Origin: Archilochus colubris
Lineage: Eukaryota > Chordata > Aves > Apodiformes > Trochilidae
Assembly (NCBI GenBank): GCA_023079485.1
Contig: CM041084.1
Coordinates: 130,894,792-130,958,791 of the forward strand
Direction: 5' to 3'
DNA: 64,000 nt
Numbering within the stretch: the first letter of the stretch is position 1; each line of letters starts with the position of its first letter. The notes beneath the pieces are model-generated. The model was given only the letters and a program-made list of their open reading frames with translations. It had not been told where the DNA came from and ran no database searches. Positions 1-12,432 of this stretch are shown here, piece after piece. The translations under genes and the position numbers were made by a program.

Positions 1-1872
1 CCCTAGGACTGGGATAGGTTCCTCTTGTTCTGCAGTGTATGTGTGGTGGGATCTACAAGGAGGAATGCAATTATAGAGATCTTATCCAGCTTACTTTCTG
101 GCAAGGCCTTTTTTCTTATAAAGGCTTCAGAATGTAAAGCCCAGATTTTATGTTCCCTGGGTCATTGCCCTATCCAGTGAACCCACAGGTAAAAGGCAGA
201 TGCTTTTAACCTTACCTGTTTTTCCCCAGAGAGCTTAGCCAGAGTTCAAATCCACCTACCTGAAGAAGAGCAAGAAAACCTCAGGAGGAATAGATGCCCA
301 TCCCCCCAGCATGGTGACCCCTGAGAACAGTGTGGACATCTTCACGTGCACACCCTAAGGACCAAAGGGTGCTTTGGGGGAAGGTTTGCAGAGAGACACA
401 GACTTGGAGAGCAGGAGGTCAAGTCACTCTGCAGACAAGGTGCTGAGTCTCAGCCATGCCAGGATTGTGTCTGGATCCTATCCACAAGCATCTGAAGCAC
501 ATGATTCTTGGCTGATCTGGGACCCTTCTGGTGGATACAACAGTTCGAGCCCTCATTTGGTGCGAGATGGTACCAGTCCTGCAGCAGTCACATAGATTTA
601 GGCTTGACTGATTTTATTAGCAAGCACTGGGGACTGAAGTGAATGTTGCTAAGTCAGCTTAAAAAATCAGACCTCAGCTCCTGTCAGTCATGCCCACAGC
701 CTGCAGCAGGTTCCAAGCAGCACAGACCTTGCTGAGCCTCAGCAGCCCCCTGCACAGCAGGCAGGGACAAGCTGCAGCCCCCAGCTCCTGGCACAGACCT
801 CAGGTATCAGTGTGCACTTCACAACACCACCCACCATGAAGCAGTCCAGTGAAGAAACTTACTGAGGGTTTTCAGACCCTATGGTGTGATACCAAGCTCA
901 TCCCCAAGACCACAGAGACAGAGAGAAGTGAGGGCACTGGGTACAGTGAAAGAAAAGTCCCAAGAAATGGGTCATTCAAATAATAAAATCAAATTGGTTG
1001 GTTGGGATGGTGCATCCAAGAACAAACACCCCAGTGCACAGGGTGTCGTTCATCACAGTAATGCTCCCCCTTTGCATAGCAGAGCTCCTCAGAAACACGC
1101 TGCTGGATGTTTCATGTGCTCCAAAGAGGGAAAGTAAAGCTTTGAATCCTGCAAATGTGCATTGCAAAGAAGAAAAATACATTGGTAGATCATGTGAGGC
1201 TTGTAAGCCTGAGTTTGCATTCCTGAAATACTTCAGTTTTAATAATCCTTTGGAGTAGAATAGAATTTAACTCCCTGTAGCAAAGACATGCCAACTACCC
1301 CCTTGAGGTTTCAAATTTGTGAAGCCCCATCCTTTTGAATTAGATTACTACAAAAAGAAAAAAAAAAAATCAAGAATCCTTGTAGCAGATGGTTTCACAA
1401 GAGAAAATGTAAACAAATTTTGCAATCCAATATGAAGTAATACTAGTGTCCAGGCACTGCCAATATTTCATTCCCTGCATAAAAAGCAGTGGGCTGATAT
1501 TATCTATGAAGGAAGTAAAATGAACTAATGCAAACTAAGTCTTTTTAGTCACAGGAAGCTTGCCATCATATCTACACACAGTCTAGACTATGGCCAGTTT
1601 TTTAACCATTTAGGATCCTAGCAATAAATACTGGCAGATTTTTAAGTTGATGTATAAACACTTAAACAAATCACAGCAGTTCTAATGTAGTGAAATAATT
1701 TTCTTGTGTCCAAGAATATCCACATATTAAAAGCAAATTCAGCTTCTTCTCTGACTTTTTATTGCAGATTGGGCTAGGGATTTTCTTTACACCATACACA
1801 TATTCTGGACCTCTGATAAGGGCAGGGACTGTGCTTTGTCTGTTTAACTGTTAGAAGGAACAATTTATTCAA
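1..1872. other. Unique non-coding DNA, no gene seen
   Basis: Frames here are short, overlap on both strands and show no domain. Composition is mixed, with a GC-richer stretch near 680-830 and AT-rich DNA from 1260 onward. A tRNA B-box-like word (GTTCAAATCC) near 245 has no A box upstream and is not a tRNA. Nothing else is recognised. Confidence 0.6.
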
Positions 1873-1982
1873 GGAAGAGAGCACTGGGTTGGCACACAGG
1901 AGAAGGAGATATAACTCCCAAAACTTTTGTGTGACCTTGAATAAAATACAACTATTTTCTCCTCTATTTGTACAGTGAATGG
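1873..1982 (+). repeat. MIR-like CORE-SINE relic
   Basis: The stretch resembles the tRNA-derived and core parts of a MIR-family SINE. A word around 1879-1892 (GAGCACTGGGTTGG) is followed by a CAGGAG word at about 1897-1902, a CTCCC near 1915, and then TGTGTGACCTTG at 1929-1940. A pyrimidine-rich stretch and a TTTGTACAGTG word follow, where MIR has TCTGTAAAATG. The order and spacing match the family as I know it. The copy is heavily diverged, as expected for an element older than birds. The match is from memory of the consensus, not from an alignment. Confidence 0.5.
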
Positions 1983-2100
1983 CTGGGGTCCTACCAGGAA
2001 CAACTGTACAGCAGCCATCATGGTCTAATTCTGATGTGATCAGTCATTCAATATTTAATCAAATAGTTATCAAATAATTATTAAATCAACTATTCAGATT

Positions 2101-2172
2101 AAAAAAAAAACAACAATCCAAAAACAAACAAAAACCAACCAACCAAAAACAAAACAAAACAAAAACCCCACA
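2101..2172. repeat. A/C-rich low-complexity tract
   Basis: The tract starts with a run of A and continues as irregular AAAAC and CCAA units. It is not a clean microsatellite and has no element attached to its left side that I recognise. Confidence 0.85.
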
Positions 2173-5100
2173 AATCCTGCAATGTTCTGATCATCTTAAT
2201 CTTTCAAAGGAACCGAGAGCTCAGCACCCTGCATGACTGCATCTTGGAAGGAGTAAACCCTCTCATGGATAACATGTCTCACACAAGTGCCACCAAACAC
2301 TGTGACTGTCACCTTCACTTGCCATCTGGCACACACAGCATAGGTGACATTGCAGGGAGATATGTAAGAGTGAGGCAAAGCACTTAAAGCCTACGGGTGG
2401 GACACTCCCAGTCTCCACTAATGAAGCAGAGCACTGAGCTCCATGGCAGAGCTATTAATTAGCCACATATAGGGAATCTCTAATCTGATGTCTTGGCTTG
2501 TATCTAACTTTTATATCATACTGCATGGAGCATGAGTTTAAGAAAGCATTCAAAGGAGGGGTCCTGGACTACGGATCTGACACCTGCAGCCTCTCACTAT
2601 CATGGGATTTTGCAGCATCCCCATTAGCTGGGTGTTTCTCCTTCATATTCTGCCTGTGTTTTGCTCTCATATGTTAAGGGTCTTGATACAACTGTTCCCA
2701 ATGAAAGAGGCAGCATGTTGCTGAAGCCATCTCTGCCCATGAGCCACTCCCAAAATGGTCAGAAAAGGAGCAACTTGGAGTAAATCTCTATGTGCAGTGC
2801 AGAGCCTCCATCCAACCCAGCTTCACCTTCTGTAGTTTTCCCAACTCACTCCAGCACCCAGAGCTCAGGGTACCATGACCCAGGCTACATGGCAGGGTAA
2901 GAAAGGTCAGGCACACTGGTATGGTACATTAGATACTCATGTGGACAGGATCACACAGAGCATCATTCCCCAAAACACTGAGACTGGGATGGTGAGGAAC
3001 TTTGGGATGCCCAGGAATGCTCAGGGTATGCTCCTGCCACGGGGACACTACTAAGTGCAGGGTCCCTCACACAGTGCCTGCAGAACCAGCACAGCAACCC
3101 CCATCTCTGGTAGCTCAGCACCAGTGGGACAGCATGGTGCAAGAGCTGCTGAGCTGGGCACCATGCAGGTGGGTGAGGGCACCCATGTGTGGTCCTTGAG
3201 AGAATCTGAGGGGCAGCTCGTGCAAGTCCCAGAAGAAGGAACTGTGGGGGGATATCACATCCTTGGAGATAGCTAGCCTGGATCAAGAAGGATTGCTTCC
3301 TGAGCCAGCTCAGAGCAGCAGGTAAGGCAGTGGCAGCAGTGGGGCAGGCAGTGTCCCTGGCACCTGGCAGCAGCCACAAGCAGCTCTTTCTTGTGATGTG
3401 CAGTTGAAGAGAACAGCCACAAGCTGGTCTTCCCAAACATTGCCCCAGGAAACACCTTCTGGAAAAGTCTAAGAGTCAGATTTTAGAGATTGGACAGTGA
3501 TTAGCCAAGACATGCTATTTTAAAATGATAAATCTGGAATTCACCAAACCATCCTGCAACTTCACTCCTTAACACTGGCTTTGAGTAAGGAGGTCAGCCA
3601 TGGCAGGTTTTCAAAGGAAGCCTCAGAAATAACCATTTGGTTGCCTTATAAACACCAATGCACACCAACCTTCCCCTGGCACGTCAGTCATCTGGAGATG
3701 CCAACAACTGCCTGCTTCGTGGTCTCCAAGGCAGAGAACTTGGATTAATGCTCTGCTTCCAAATCCCACTCTGGGAGCTGCTTCCCTGGCCAGCAGCACA
3801 TCAAACCTCCCAGAGCTGATGCCTTGGCCCAGCAGACAGGACTGCCCCTTGGCAAGGAACAGAGGTTTCCCTTGGGGCTGTAAACTGCACAGGGCAGGTG
3901 GGCTTGGACTCCTCACCTCACCCAGCTGCTGGGGTGTGAGGGGTGTCCCACCAGCCATTCACCCAGCAGGAAGGCAGAGGATCTCCTTCCCTGCAGCATC
4001 CTCTGTCCTTAGAGAACATAGGAAGTGGGCTAGCAATCTCAGGCTAATGATTTTCAAAGTATGCAGAGTTTATCAGAGATGTACAGAGTTTTCGTGCCAA
4101 GAAATGTTTCAGCATTTTAGGCTCTGGCAGTGACTTCAGTGTTATATAAAAGTTCATTACATACCTATTCTAATAATTCTTGACAAAATAAATATCAGTA
4201 TTTAGTAATGCTTAACTCAAGATCTGCTGCCCTGGGCAGCTGCAGGTGCAGGTAACCATCATGGCTGTGGTGGTAAACAGTCTGAAGAACTGTGAGCAAC
4301 ATTTCAACAAGGGACAAGCAGATATCTATAGACTCTTAACGTCTGACCAATGTGCTTTATTTCAGTAAAAAAATCTATCTTCTCCAGCAAAAACAGACTG
4401 AAGAGATGCTCCTTCAGTGGTCTAAGCTTTCTGCATATTGCTGAGATTTGTCACCAGAAATACATCCAAACCACAGCTTTGGCTCTGACAAGACACAAAC
4501 AATTCCTTCCCACCTTATTTATTGAGGTGACATTAAGGGGTTTCACATTTTCAGTCCTGTTGGAGTTTTGCATCCCAGCCTTGTCCCTGCTGACTGTCAC
4601 ACTGTACATGGCACTGCTGGGCCCTGGCTGGAGATCTGTGGCTGCTCCTCAACCCTCTGCTCCAGCAGCAGAGGTATTTATTGCCACTAACTTGCAATTT
4701 CAGGGAGCAGTTTCAAAGCTGACGCCCAAAGGGGACTGCTGATGTTCAGGTACTGATAGGTTAGTATTCTTCATGGGCTTTTGGAACTCAGTTGGCCACA
4801 TGTAGTCTCAGGCCATGTGGAAGGAGCTGCAAACGCTTTTGATCTGGGAAGCTCTAGGTTTGTTTTCTCCATTTCTCAGTCCTTCTTTCCCCTCTCTCAA
4901 TTTTAATGAAGCCAGTGCACATTTGTGCAACAGTATCCTTTGCAAGCAAAGTCAAAATATGTGTCAGGGCCTGTTACTGCATTTACATAGAAGCAATAAT
5001 GTTATTGTGTCACTATGTTTCAGTCAAACCGATGGAATCTGTGTATTAGACAAAACTGTGATTTCAAACATTATTTGAAGAATGAGCTAGAAAAGATTTT

Positions 5101-8100
5101 TGGAACTGTAAAGACTTCATTAACTTATGCCACTCCTATAAAAGTATTAGAATTCAGTGCACATCACTGAGCTAAGAATATTGGGTCTCTATGGCAACCT
5201 GCAATGAACAGTTTATTGACCATCTCTGAAGACACAGGGAATGGTATTATTCTTGCACTACAATGACTTCTACTTAGAGAATGCCTAACGCTTACTTTTC
5301 TTAAGATTAAAAAAAAAATAATTAAGAATTGTGAATCACCAGCCTTCCAGACAAATATTTGATGCAAGAGGTATTAATCTCCTGTAGCTCCTGCTTTGCA
5401 GTGAAAAACTGTAAATTCACTCAGAACATCCACATTTCTTTACACAATTCCCAAGGAAAATACAAAGTCAAAGATGCTATATGCATTCTTGATGAAAGCA
5501 TGAAAATAAGGCCAACTGCTTCTTTTTCCCTTTCATCTTTGATCATTTACACTGTTCACATCTCCTCAGCTGTTACAGCACTGCACCATCACATCAGATG
5601 TTCCTTTTTTCCTTGGGATTTAGTTCAATGAAAGAGAGAATGTATGCTTTTCAAAAAGGACATGGGTTTGGCATAAACTAGAAAAAAAGGGGAGGACATT
5701 GTAGAGGAAAAGCTTGTCAGTGTATGAGGGAGGCACAAAGACAAGGTGTGGAGAAATGCACCTACTTTGCCTAGAGAAGGGCAGCAAGCAAACAGGGAAG
5801 GAGGCAGAGGGCAGCATGCTGGGAGAGGCAGACACCAATCATACAGCAGTGGAAATCCATCTCCAAAGTCTATTAAATGCTTTTCAGAAGCTTTGCAGCA
5901 GGCTAACAGCAGAGAAGTGTTCACTGATTCACTAATAATAATGTCTTTCAATATTATTGGGACTCTTTGAGCAGACACGATGACTCTGTGCTTGCTCTGT
6001 CTCGTTGTAAAATTGAAGCCCTGTCAAAGGCAGCACAATTTTCTTCAGCTCTTTGCACATGCATCTCAATAAAGCTTCAAGCTTCAGGGCATAAGTTCCC
6101 ACCAAGTAATGGCAGCTAGAAAGACTCATTCTTGCTGAACACACATTTTCATTTATGACTATTTCAGGGTTTTTCTCCATTTCTCAGAGGTGTATTAATT
6201 GAAGAGGGATGGTACCAGAATAGAAGGTCTGCAATTCATGTCTATGGTATATTCCTTCCCCTTTCCAGTTCCCGTTTCCACATAGGAAAATTAAGTGGCT
6301 TCTAGCCACATTCAAAATAAGCTATACTAAAGAATGCTTCCCAAAAAATTAGGAGGCAAAGAGAAGAAAAAGGTGCTAAAATTGGAATTAAATGTAGTGA
6401 CCTTATTACAAAAACATTTGGCAATGCTAAAAAATACAAACATGGACCATAACTATGCATCTTCAAATGCAAACCAGTGATGCAGCCCTTGCTGGCAGGC
6501 CCAGTCAGCAGGCTACAGAAGAAGCTGCCCAGGCAGCATGGGCAGCAGAGAAGGGAGAAGCCTTTTAAATTAAAATGCAGGGGAATTTCTGTTCTGTATC
6601 AGTTTTATTTGCTACTGGATTTAACTTACTTATTTGTGCTCATCCAGCACTTGGTGGCTGCATTCTGTATTTCGTGTTCTCAGACAGCAGATGACCTACT
6701 TTTCTTGCATTGCTGTTGCTGGGATAGGCAGCCTGGCCCCCTGAGGCAAAGGAGGGGTGCTGGTGATGCTCACAGAGAATATACAGCTGGGACTTAGTTG
6801 GCAACTGTTTTGGAGAGGAAAGGGGTAGAGTTTTTAGCATGGTCTCAGGGGAGGTGAAAATGTGTTTGGCCTGTGATGTTCAGGCTCTGAACACTGCCAT
6901 AGGAAAGTCTGCTTAGAGAGGGGCTTAAAACAAAAATGTCTGGTTACTGAACAGCAGAAGAGTAAGTAAACTGCTTGCTCTTGAGAGGAGTGAGACAATG
7001 GGCAGCTGGTGGGGAGGGTGGTTTGAGATGGGTATCTGAGAGGAAGGTGTGTGGGCTGGGCAAGAACTTCAAGAGACCCTGGTTGCTTCTGCAGAGAAAA
7101 TGTTCAGTGTGAAGCTGTCTTTGGAGAAAAGATGGAGTAAAGGATGTCACCAAATTAATTAATTTAAGTGCATGGAGGAGAGAATAAGAAGCAAAAGGAT
7201 GATATGCCTGAAAAACTATATTTTTGCCAGTGTAGGCAGCTGGCTAACTCAAATTCACCTCCTACACAAATGAGCAATCCCTACTGCCTTTGGGTAAACG
7301 TGACTCCAAATGAGACCTGAGCTTGCAGGCCTTTTATAGCTGAGATCTTGTTGTGTGAGAGCAAGAAACATTCAGCTCACATTCCAGATGAATGTCAGAT
7401 GTAGCCAAAATCATCTTCTGGGGTCCAATAAACAAGCCAAGGAACCCTCACAAACACACAGGTCACATACAGGTAGGTGAAAAATGCCCTGAGTGAAGGG
7501 AGGATTTCTGTAGTCAGAGAGGGGTAGCAGGAGGTCAGGCAGATGAAGGAGGAGACTTGGGAATACACTTCAGACAGAAAACAGAGTAAAGAAGCTTTAA
7601 AGCTAAAGAGCTGTCTGGGCCAGGAGTAGGACCTGGTAGTAGGAGCAATAGAACTGATGTTTCAGCCTCTATTCCTACCCTACTTGGAAAAAAAACAGCC
7701 CATTTGAACATTCTTTGTAAACAACAGAGTTTATATCAAATACTCAAATCCATCATTTTAACTGCCTGGCAGTGCAGTGTCCAAATAAAAGCTAAATTCA
7801 CTGACCAAAGTGAGCAATAAGTTACTTTTGCCTTTCTTAATGCATCTTCACAAACAGGGAAAGGCTTTTGTTGCTGCTGGAACTGAAGCAAGATGCTTGC
7901 ACCCAGCCCTGCAGTCAGACAATTATAAAGGCAAAGGAAGTGATGGTCTTGCCTTGCAGCTGGAAAAGCTCGTGATGTGCAGGGAGCCACTTATGCCTCG
8001 ATGGCCACCACCTTCCTTTCCTGTTTTGCATGTTTGGACAGTGAAATGTGCCAGCATTAACTTGAACTGATGCAAATCATTCCATTTAGCACGACATCTG

Positions 8101-8203
8101 AGAGTAATGAAACACCTCTCTGTAGTGGTCTGGTTTGAAATTCCAGACCTACCTTTTGTGATACAGCTAGAGAAAGGAAGGGGAAAATTATATTAACAAC
8201 AAC
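2173..8203. other. Unique non-coding DNA, no gene seen
   Basis: About 6 kb without a recognisable exon. The longest open frame (2963-3436, minus, 157 codons) lies in GC-richer DNA, is rich in Cys, Ser and Leu, and overlaps several frames on the other strand, so it reads as chance. Frames of 130 codons (4350-4742, plus) and 117 codons (5625-5978, minus) likewise show no domain. No promoter, CpG cluster or repeat family is recognised. Confidence 0.55.
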
Positions 8204-8258
8204 CATAGAATCATAGAATGGTTTGACCTGGAAGGGACCTGAAAGATGATGTAGTTAA
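8204..8258 (-). mobile_element. CR1 LINE, 3' tail only (minus strand)
   Basis: The plus strand begins with CATAGAATCATAGAATGG followed by a GACCTGGAAGGGACCTG word, which is the reverse complement of the CR1 3' end. Only about 55 bases are recognisable before similarity is lost, so this is a very short 5'-truncated copy. That is the usual fate of CR1 inserts. Confidence 0.85.
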
Positions 8259-11200
8259 TTGAAAGCTCCTTAGTTTAACATTTCTTCTAACAGTGGCCTT
8301 CCAGGCTGCAGGCACATGAGCAGGCCCTGAGACAAGATCGTACTTAAATATGGCACATTTTACCTCATGTTCTGGGAGCAGCCTCTGCATGATTTGAGAG
8401 CTGCTTACAGCTATTAGAAAATTACACAATAATGGTGCACCTAATAGTGGCAAAGCCACATTTGAACATTTTCCCTTCACTTAGGAATGGCTTTTCTAGT
8501 TCTCAAAGCAAGAAATCAGATGACATTACTGCTGGAGAGCAGTGAGAGAGAGAATGCCTACAGCAAGAAGGATAAAGAGCCATTTGTTTCCATGTCATTC
8601 ACTCAGAAGACCCAAAATGTGCTGCCTTTGAAGTAGAAAGGCAAGAGATGTGGTGTGTCTCTACTTTGTAAATTCAGTGATTTCACACTAATCAGCTCCA
8701 AATGACCAATGGTGAAGATTTTTAATGAGTAAATTGACCATTTATGTCCCTTCAACACTAGGGAGGAATTGGTGCTACTTGCTGGAAAGCTCACCTCAAG
8801 CTCCAGTCCCCAGAGACCAATAAACACTTCAGCAAAATTTAAGATCAGAAGACATTTCACATAATTAACAGGGAGAGAAAATGTCACCAGCTTCTCACCT
8901 ACTAAGACACTTGTCACAAACAGTCAGTGTCATGTCTTGCTTTGCTGAAGAGGGGTCCAAAATGTATTAAAGGGATCCTGTACTTCTGCCCACTGAAGGG
9001 AAACTTCCCTGAGGGTAACGAGAGGATGGCATCCTTAGCCCAGCCAGAAATGTAAAGGAAACTTAGGTTTAGCGCTGTGGTGAAAGTTGCTGCTTACTTT
9101 TTATGATACTGAAAGGAACTTCTGTTTGTTGCCCTGAGCTGCTATAAAATGCCAATGAGAATTAAATTAACATCAAAAGAAGCAAAGCTGAGCCATGTAA
9201 CCCTTCATCAATGGAGTAAAGCAGATGTATAATTGTGTGCTCAAATGCCACCTACTGTGGCTGGGATCAAGAACTTTCTGGCCATGTGCCCAGCCCAGAA
9301 GTGACCAGCACAGGGGAGTTTCTGACCTAGACAGCTTTCAGTTTCCATATTTCCAAAACCAAAAGAAGCAATACAGTCCTTGCAGCATCAGCACTGTCAT
9401 TTGCCTCTTGCCTGCCTTGAGGTTCCTTATCAGCAGGAATAACTAGCTTGAACACTGAAAGCTCCTTGGTGGGAATAAAGGGACAATCCCATGTCCACTA
9501 GCACAAAACGGAAGCTCATTAGCTTGTGTGAATACTGCATAAAATGTGGACCTACCTACTACATATGGCCAATATATGTTTTTCTCCCCAAACGGATAGC
9601 AAAAAAGGTATATTTTTGTGGATCATTTTCTAGTATAAATTTGACTGGCAGTAGGAACATTTTTTAATGAACTGTGCATTCTTCATCTGTGCTTCATGCA
9701 TTAAAGAGCAAATTCAACTATTTCAGTGTAATTGTTTTATTTACACCAGTTTAACCAGAAAATAAATGCCTACAATAATCTTCTGAGTAAGAAACTATGC
9801 AGTTCACATCAGGAGGGTAATCAGCAGTGAAAAAAGTAGTATTTCCCTGGCAAAACTGGAAGTTCATGAATGCTTCTGTGATGGGCAAGCAACCAAACAC
9901 TAAAATTACCTCAAACATTCCCACATGATGAAGTAACAATGTTTTATTCAGCCTCCTCTTTCTTCTTTCTCTTTCAACAAGTACAGGCCAGGTGATTAGC
10001 TCTCACTTGAAAGCCTGGTCCCAGGAACACAAAGTCCTTCTCTCTGACCCAGCCCGGAACTGAGAGACCTCAGGGATGCACAGCCTTTCTTTTGTACGTA
10101 GTAGCAAAATCACTGAAGGAACTTGATGAAAGAGAACTTGAATCTCAGTTGTATCTCCTATAAAAGGAATGTGATAAGAGAAGGGTGATAGGACACCATG
10201 TAATGATGTCTCATCCAGTTAATGTGCTCTGGAGGAGGGAAGCTTGGCCACAGCAGAGGGCTCTACAGGTAACAGTGTGATGTGTCACTTTCCAAACCAG
10301 GTTCTGGCTGGGATTGGCCAAAGCCCTGGAAAGGAGGATGCTGGCAGTTGAATAGCATGGATGATTGCATCTCAGTGCAGCCAGAGGAGCCTTCTGCCAT
10401 CAAAACAGTTAGCTCTGAGAAAATGGGACTGCACAGGTTGGATGCAGCCTCAGGAGAACACTACTGAGCCCACAGGAAGTACCAAGAGCTGGACCAGTTC
10501 AGACACAAGCTCACAAGGCTGGTATCACCTTTGAAGCACACACAATGTTTTCGTAAGGTGAGCATGATGATGCCTCTCCAAGTTATGCAGGCTGGGGGAG
10601 ACTCCAAACCTGGGCAGATACTGCACAAAGATGGGTCTTCTCCTGGTGTAGCTGCAGGCATGCAGGGGACCTGTTACCCAGCTGAACTGCAGCAAAGTTT
10701 TGCTCTGAAAGCCTATGCCACACCACAGCTCTGAAATCTGCCTTTCCTCAGTACGTCTGCTGCATAAACTAATGTTTAACTTAATAGAGAGGAAAGCCTT
10801 GTGTTATTTTCTAGGTTTTTTTTTCTAGAAATAATGTTATCTATTTAGGAAGGATCTCATTACTGAGACAGAGATTAACTAAAATAACCCACCCAGACGT
10901 GTTTAGCAAAGCATCCACCCAGCAAGAGTCTCTTTGTTGAAAGCCAGGATACAGTCCTGCAGAAATGGAAAAGGTCAGAGGCCTGCAGATACCCACTGGG
11001 ATGAAGGCAGTGGCAAAATGGACAATGTGACCTCCTGTGGCACCAGGGTTGAAGGTGTTTCACTGAGAGAAAAATTTGAAAGCAGAAACTGTCTGAGTCC
11101 TGCTGCTGAGCCTTCAGCATGAGGTGAGCATCATCCCACAGCTGGGAAGATGCAATGCCCAGTCCAGAACAGAGGTCTTGACATAAAACAAGCATGTACA

Positions 11201-12039
11201 TAATTCCTGACCATTGGTGTTTTCTATCACCTTTCTCATAGAGGCATGATAGCTTTGCTTACTTTCAGCTTCCAAATTACAGCTCCTAATTAGAAGGAAG
11301 AGAAATCAATACAAGTTGCTCAGTGGTATCTCTGGAGTAGCTGTAAAACTAATTCAGCTATATTCTGACCTTGATAATCCACCTTCTCTGAAGTGAGATG
11401 GGTTAGATCTAACACTTCAGTCACTTTGGACATGTCCTTAGTACAGCAGAGAGCAGTACTGCAGAACAGCTAGCTGAGGGGTGTGCATACTGCCAGTGCC
11501 TCAACAGCTATAAAAAGGTTTCCATCTGCTTTGTTAAAGTAAGACTCAACTTTAACTTTGTTAAAGTTAAGGCTCAAAATGCCTTTGAATCAGAGACAAG
11601 TAGTACAAAAATGAGCCAGGGAAAGAGAACCTCTATTCATAATAAATCTCAAAGGAAATAAAAGTGAAGATAAATGCTGCTAATTACACTGGAACCATGC
11701 AGACAGGTGAGACTGTGGTGGTTTTTATGTCCCTACAAAGAGCAGCTTTCAGGCCACGGTTTGCTTTTGCCTGCAGTGTCAGAACACACTTCAGTGTCCA
11801 TCCCACCCAGCAGGGCCTTGCTTATTTGAAGACACATTTTGCATCTTGTGGAAAGTGAAGATACTTACTGAAAGTAAAAATAACAGATTGGCCAGCTGCC
11901 AAATCTAACAGCTGGAGGAGCTCTCTGGCAAAAGGGATCCAGATTTGTCACCAAAGATGTTGGACGTGAATGCAGCTTAAACACTTTTCCTAATCTTCAT
12001 CAGAGAGCCTGCTCCTTGGAGCATGGCAGACAGGGTACA
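8259..12039. other. Unique non-coding DNA, no gene seen
   Basis: No frame longer than 108 codons and no domain. Short T- and A-rich runs are present (for example near 10815). A direct repeat with a perfect hairpin at 11529-11577 is listed separately. Confidence 0.55.
11529..11577. repeat. Imperfect direct repeat containing a perfect inverted repeat
   Basis: Two copies of a roughly 21-base unit beginning CTTTGTTAAAGT lie at 11529-11549 and 11556-11577. Between and inside them, 11552-11570 forms TTAACTTT-GTT-AAAGTTAA, an 8-bp stem with a 3-base loop. The most economical origin is local duplication. No known element is attached. Confidence 0.75.
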
Positions 12040-12432
12040 AAATCATAGGATCGTGGAATGCTTTGTGTTGGAAGGGTCCTTAAAGATCACCTAATTCCAG
12101 TGTCCATGCAGGAACATGTCCCACTTAGACGAGGTTGTTCAAAGCCCCATCCAACCTGGCCTTGAACACTTTCAGGGATGAGGCATCCACAACTCCTGTG
12201 GGCAACCAGTTCCAGTGTCTCACCTCCTTCACACTGAAGGTTTTCTCCCTAGTCCCTAATCTAAATCTACCAACTTTCAGTTTGAAACCTTTCCCCTGTG
12301 TCCTATCACTACATGCCCTTAAAAAAAGACCCTCTCCAACTTTCCTATATGCCTTTTCAAGTAGTGGAAGATCACTATAAGTTCTACCCAGAGCCATCTC
12401 CAGGCTGAACAACACCAGCACCCTCAGCCAGA
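12040..12432 (-). mobile_element. CR1 LINE fragment with ORF2 C-terminus (minus strand)
   Basis: The plus strand opens with an AATCATAGGATCGTGGAATG tail and runs into the reverse complement of the end of CR1 ORF2. Read on the minus strand, 12421 to 12125 is an uninterrupted 98-codon frame. It contains the family's C-terminal block GFKLKVGRFRLGTREKTFSV, then VRHWNWLP, and ends in FKARLDGALNNLV before a TAA stop. The reverse transcriptase core and endonuclease are missing, so the copy is 5'-truncated and inactive. An open frame through this piece suggests a fairly young copy or chance survival. Confidence 0.95.

Noticed and set aside
245..257. tRNA B-box-like GTTCAAATCC
   Set aside because: No A box or cloverleaf arms at the needed distance.
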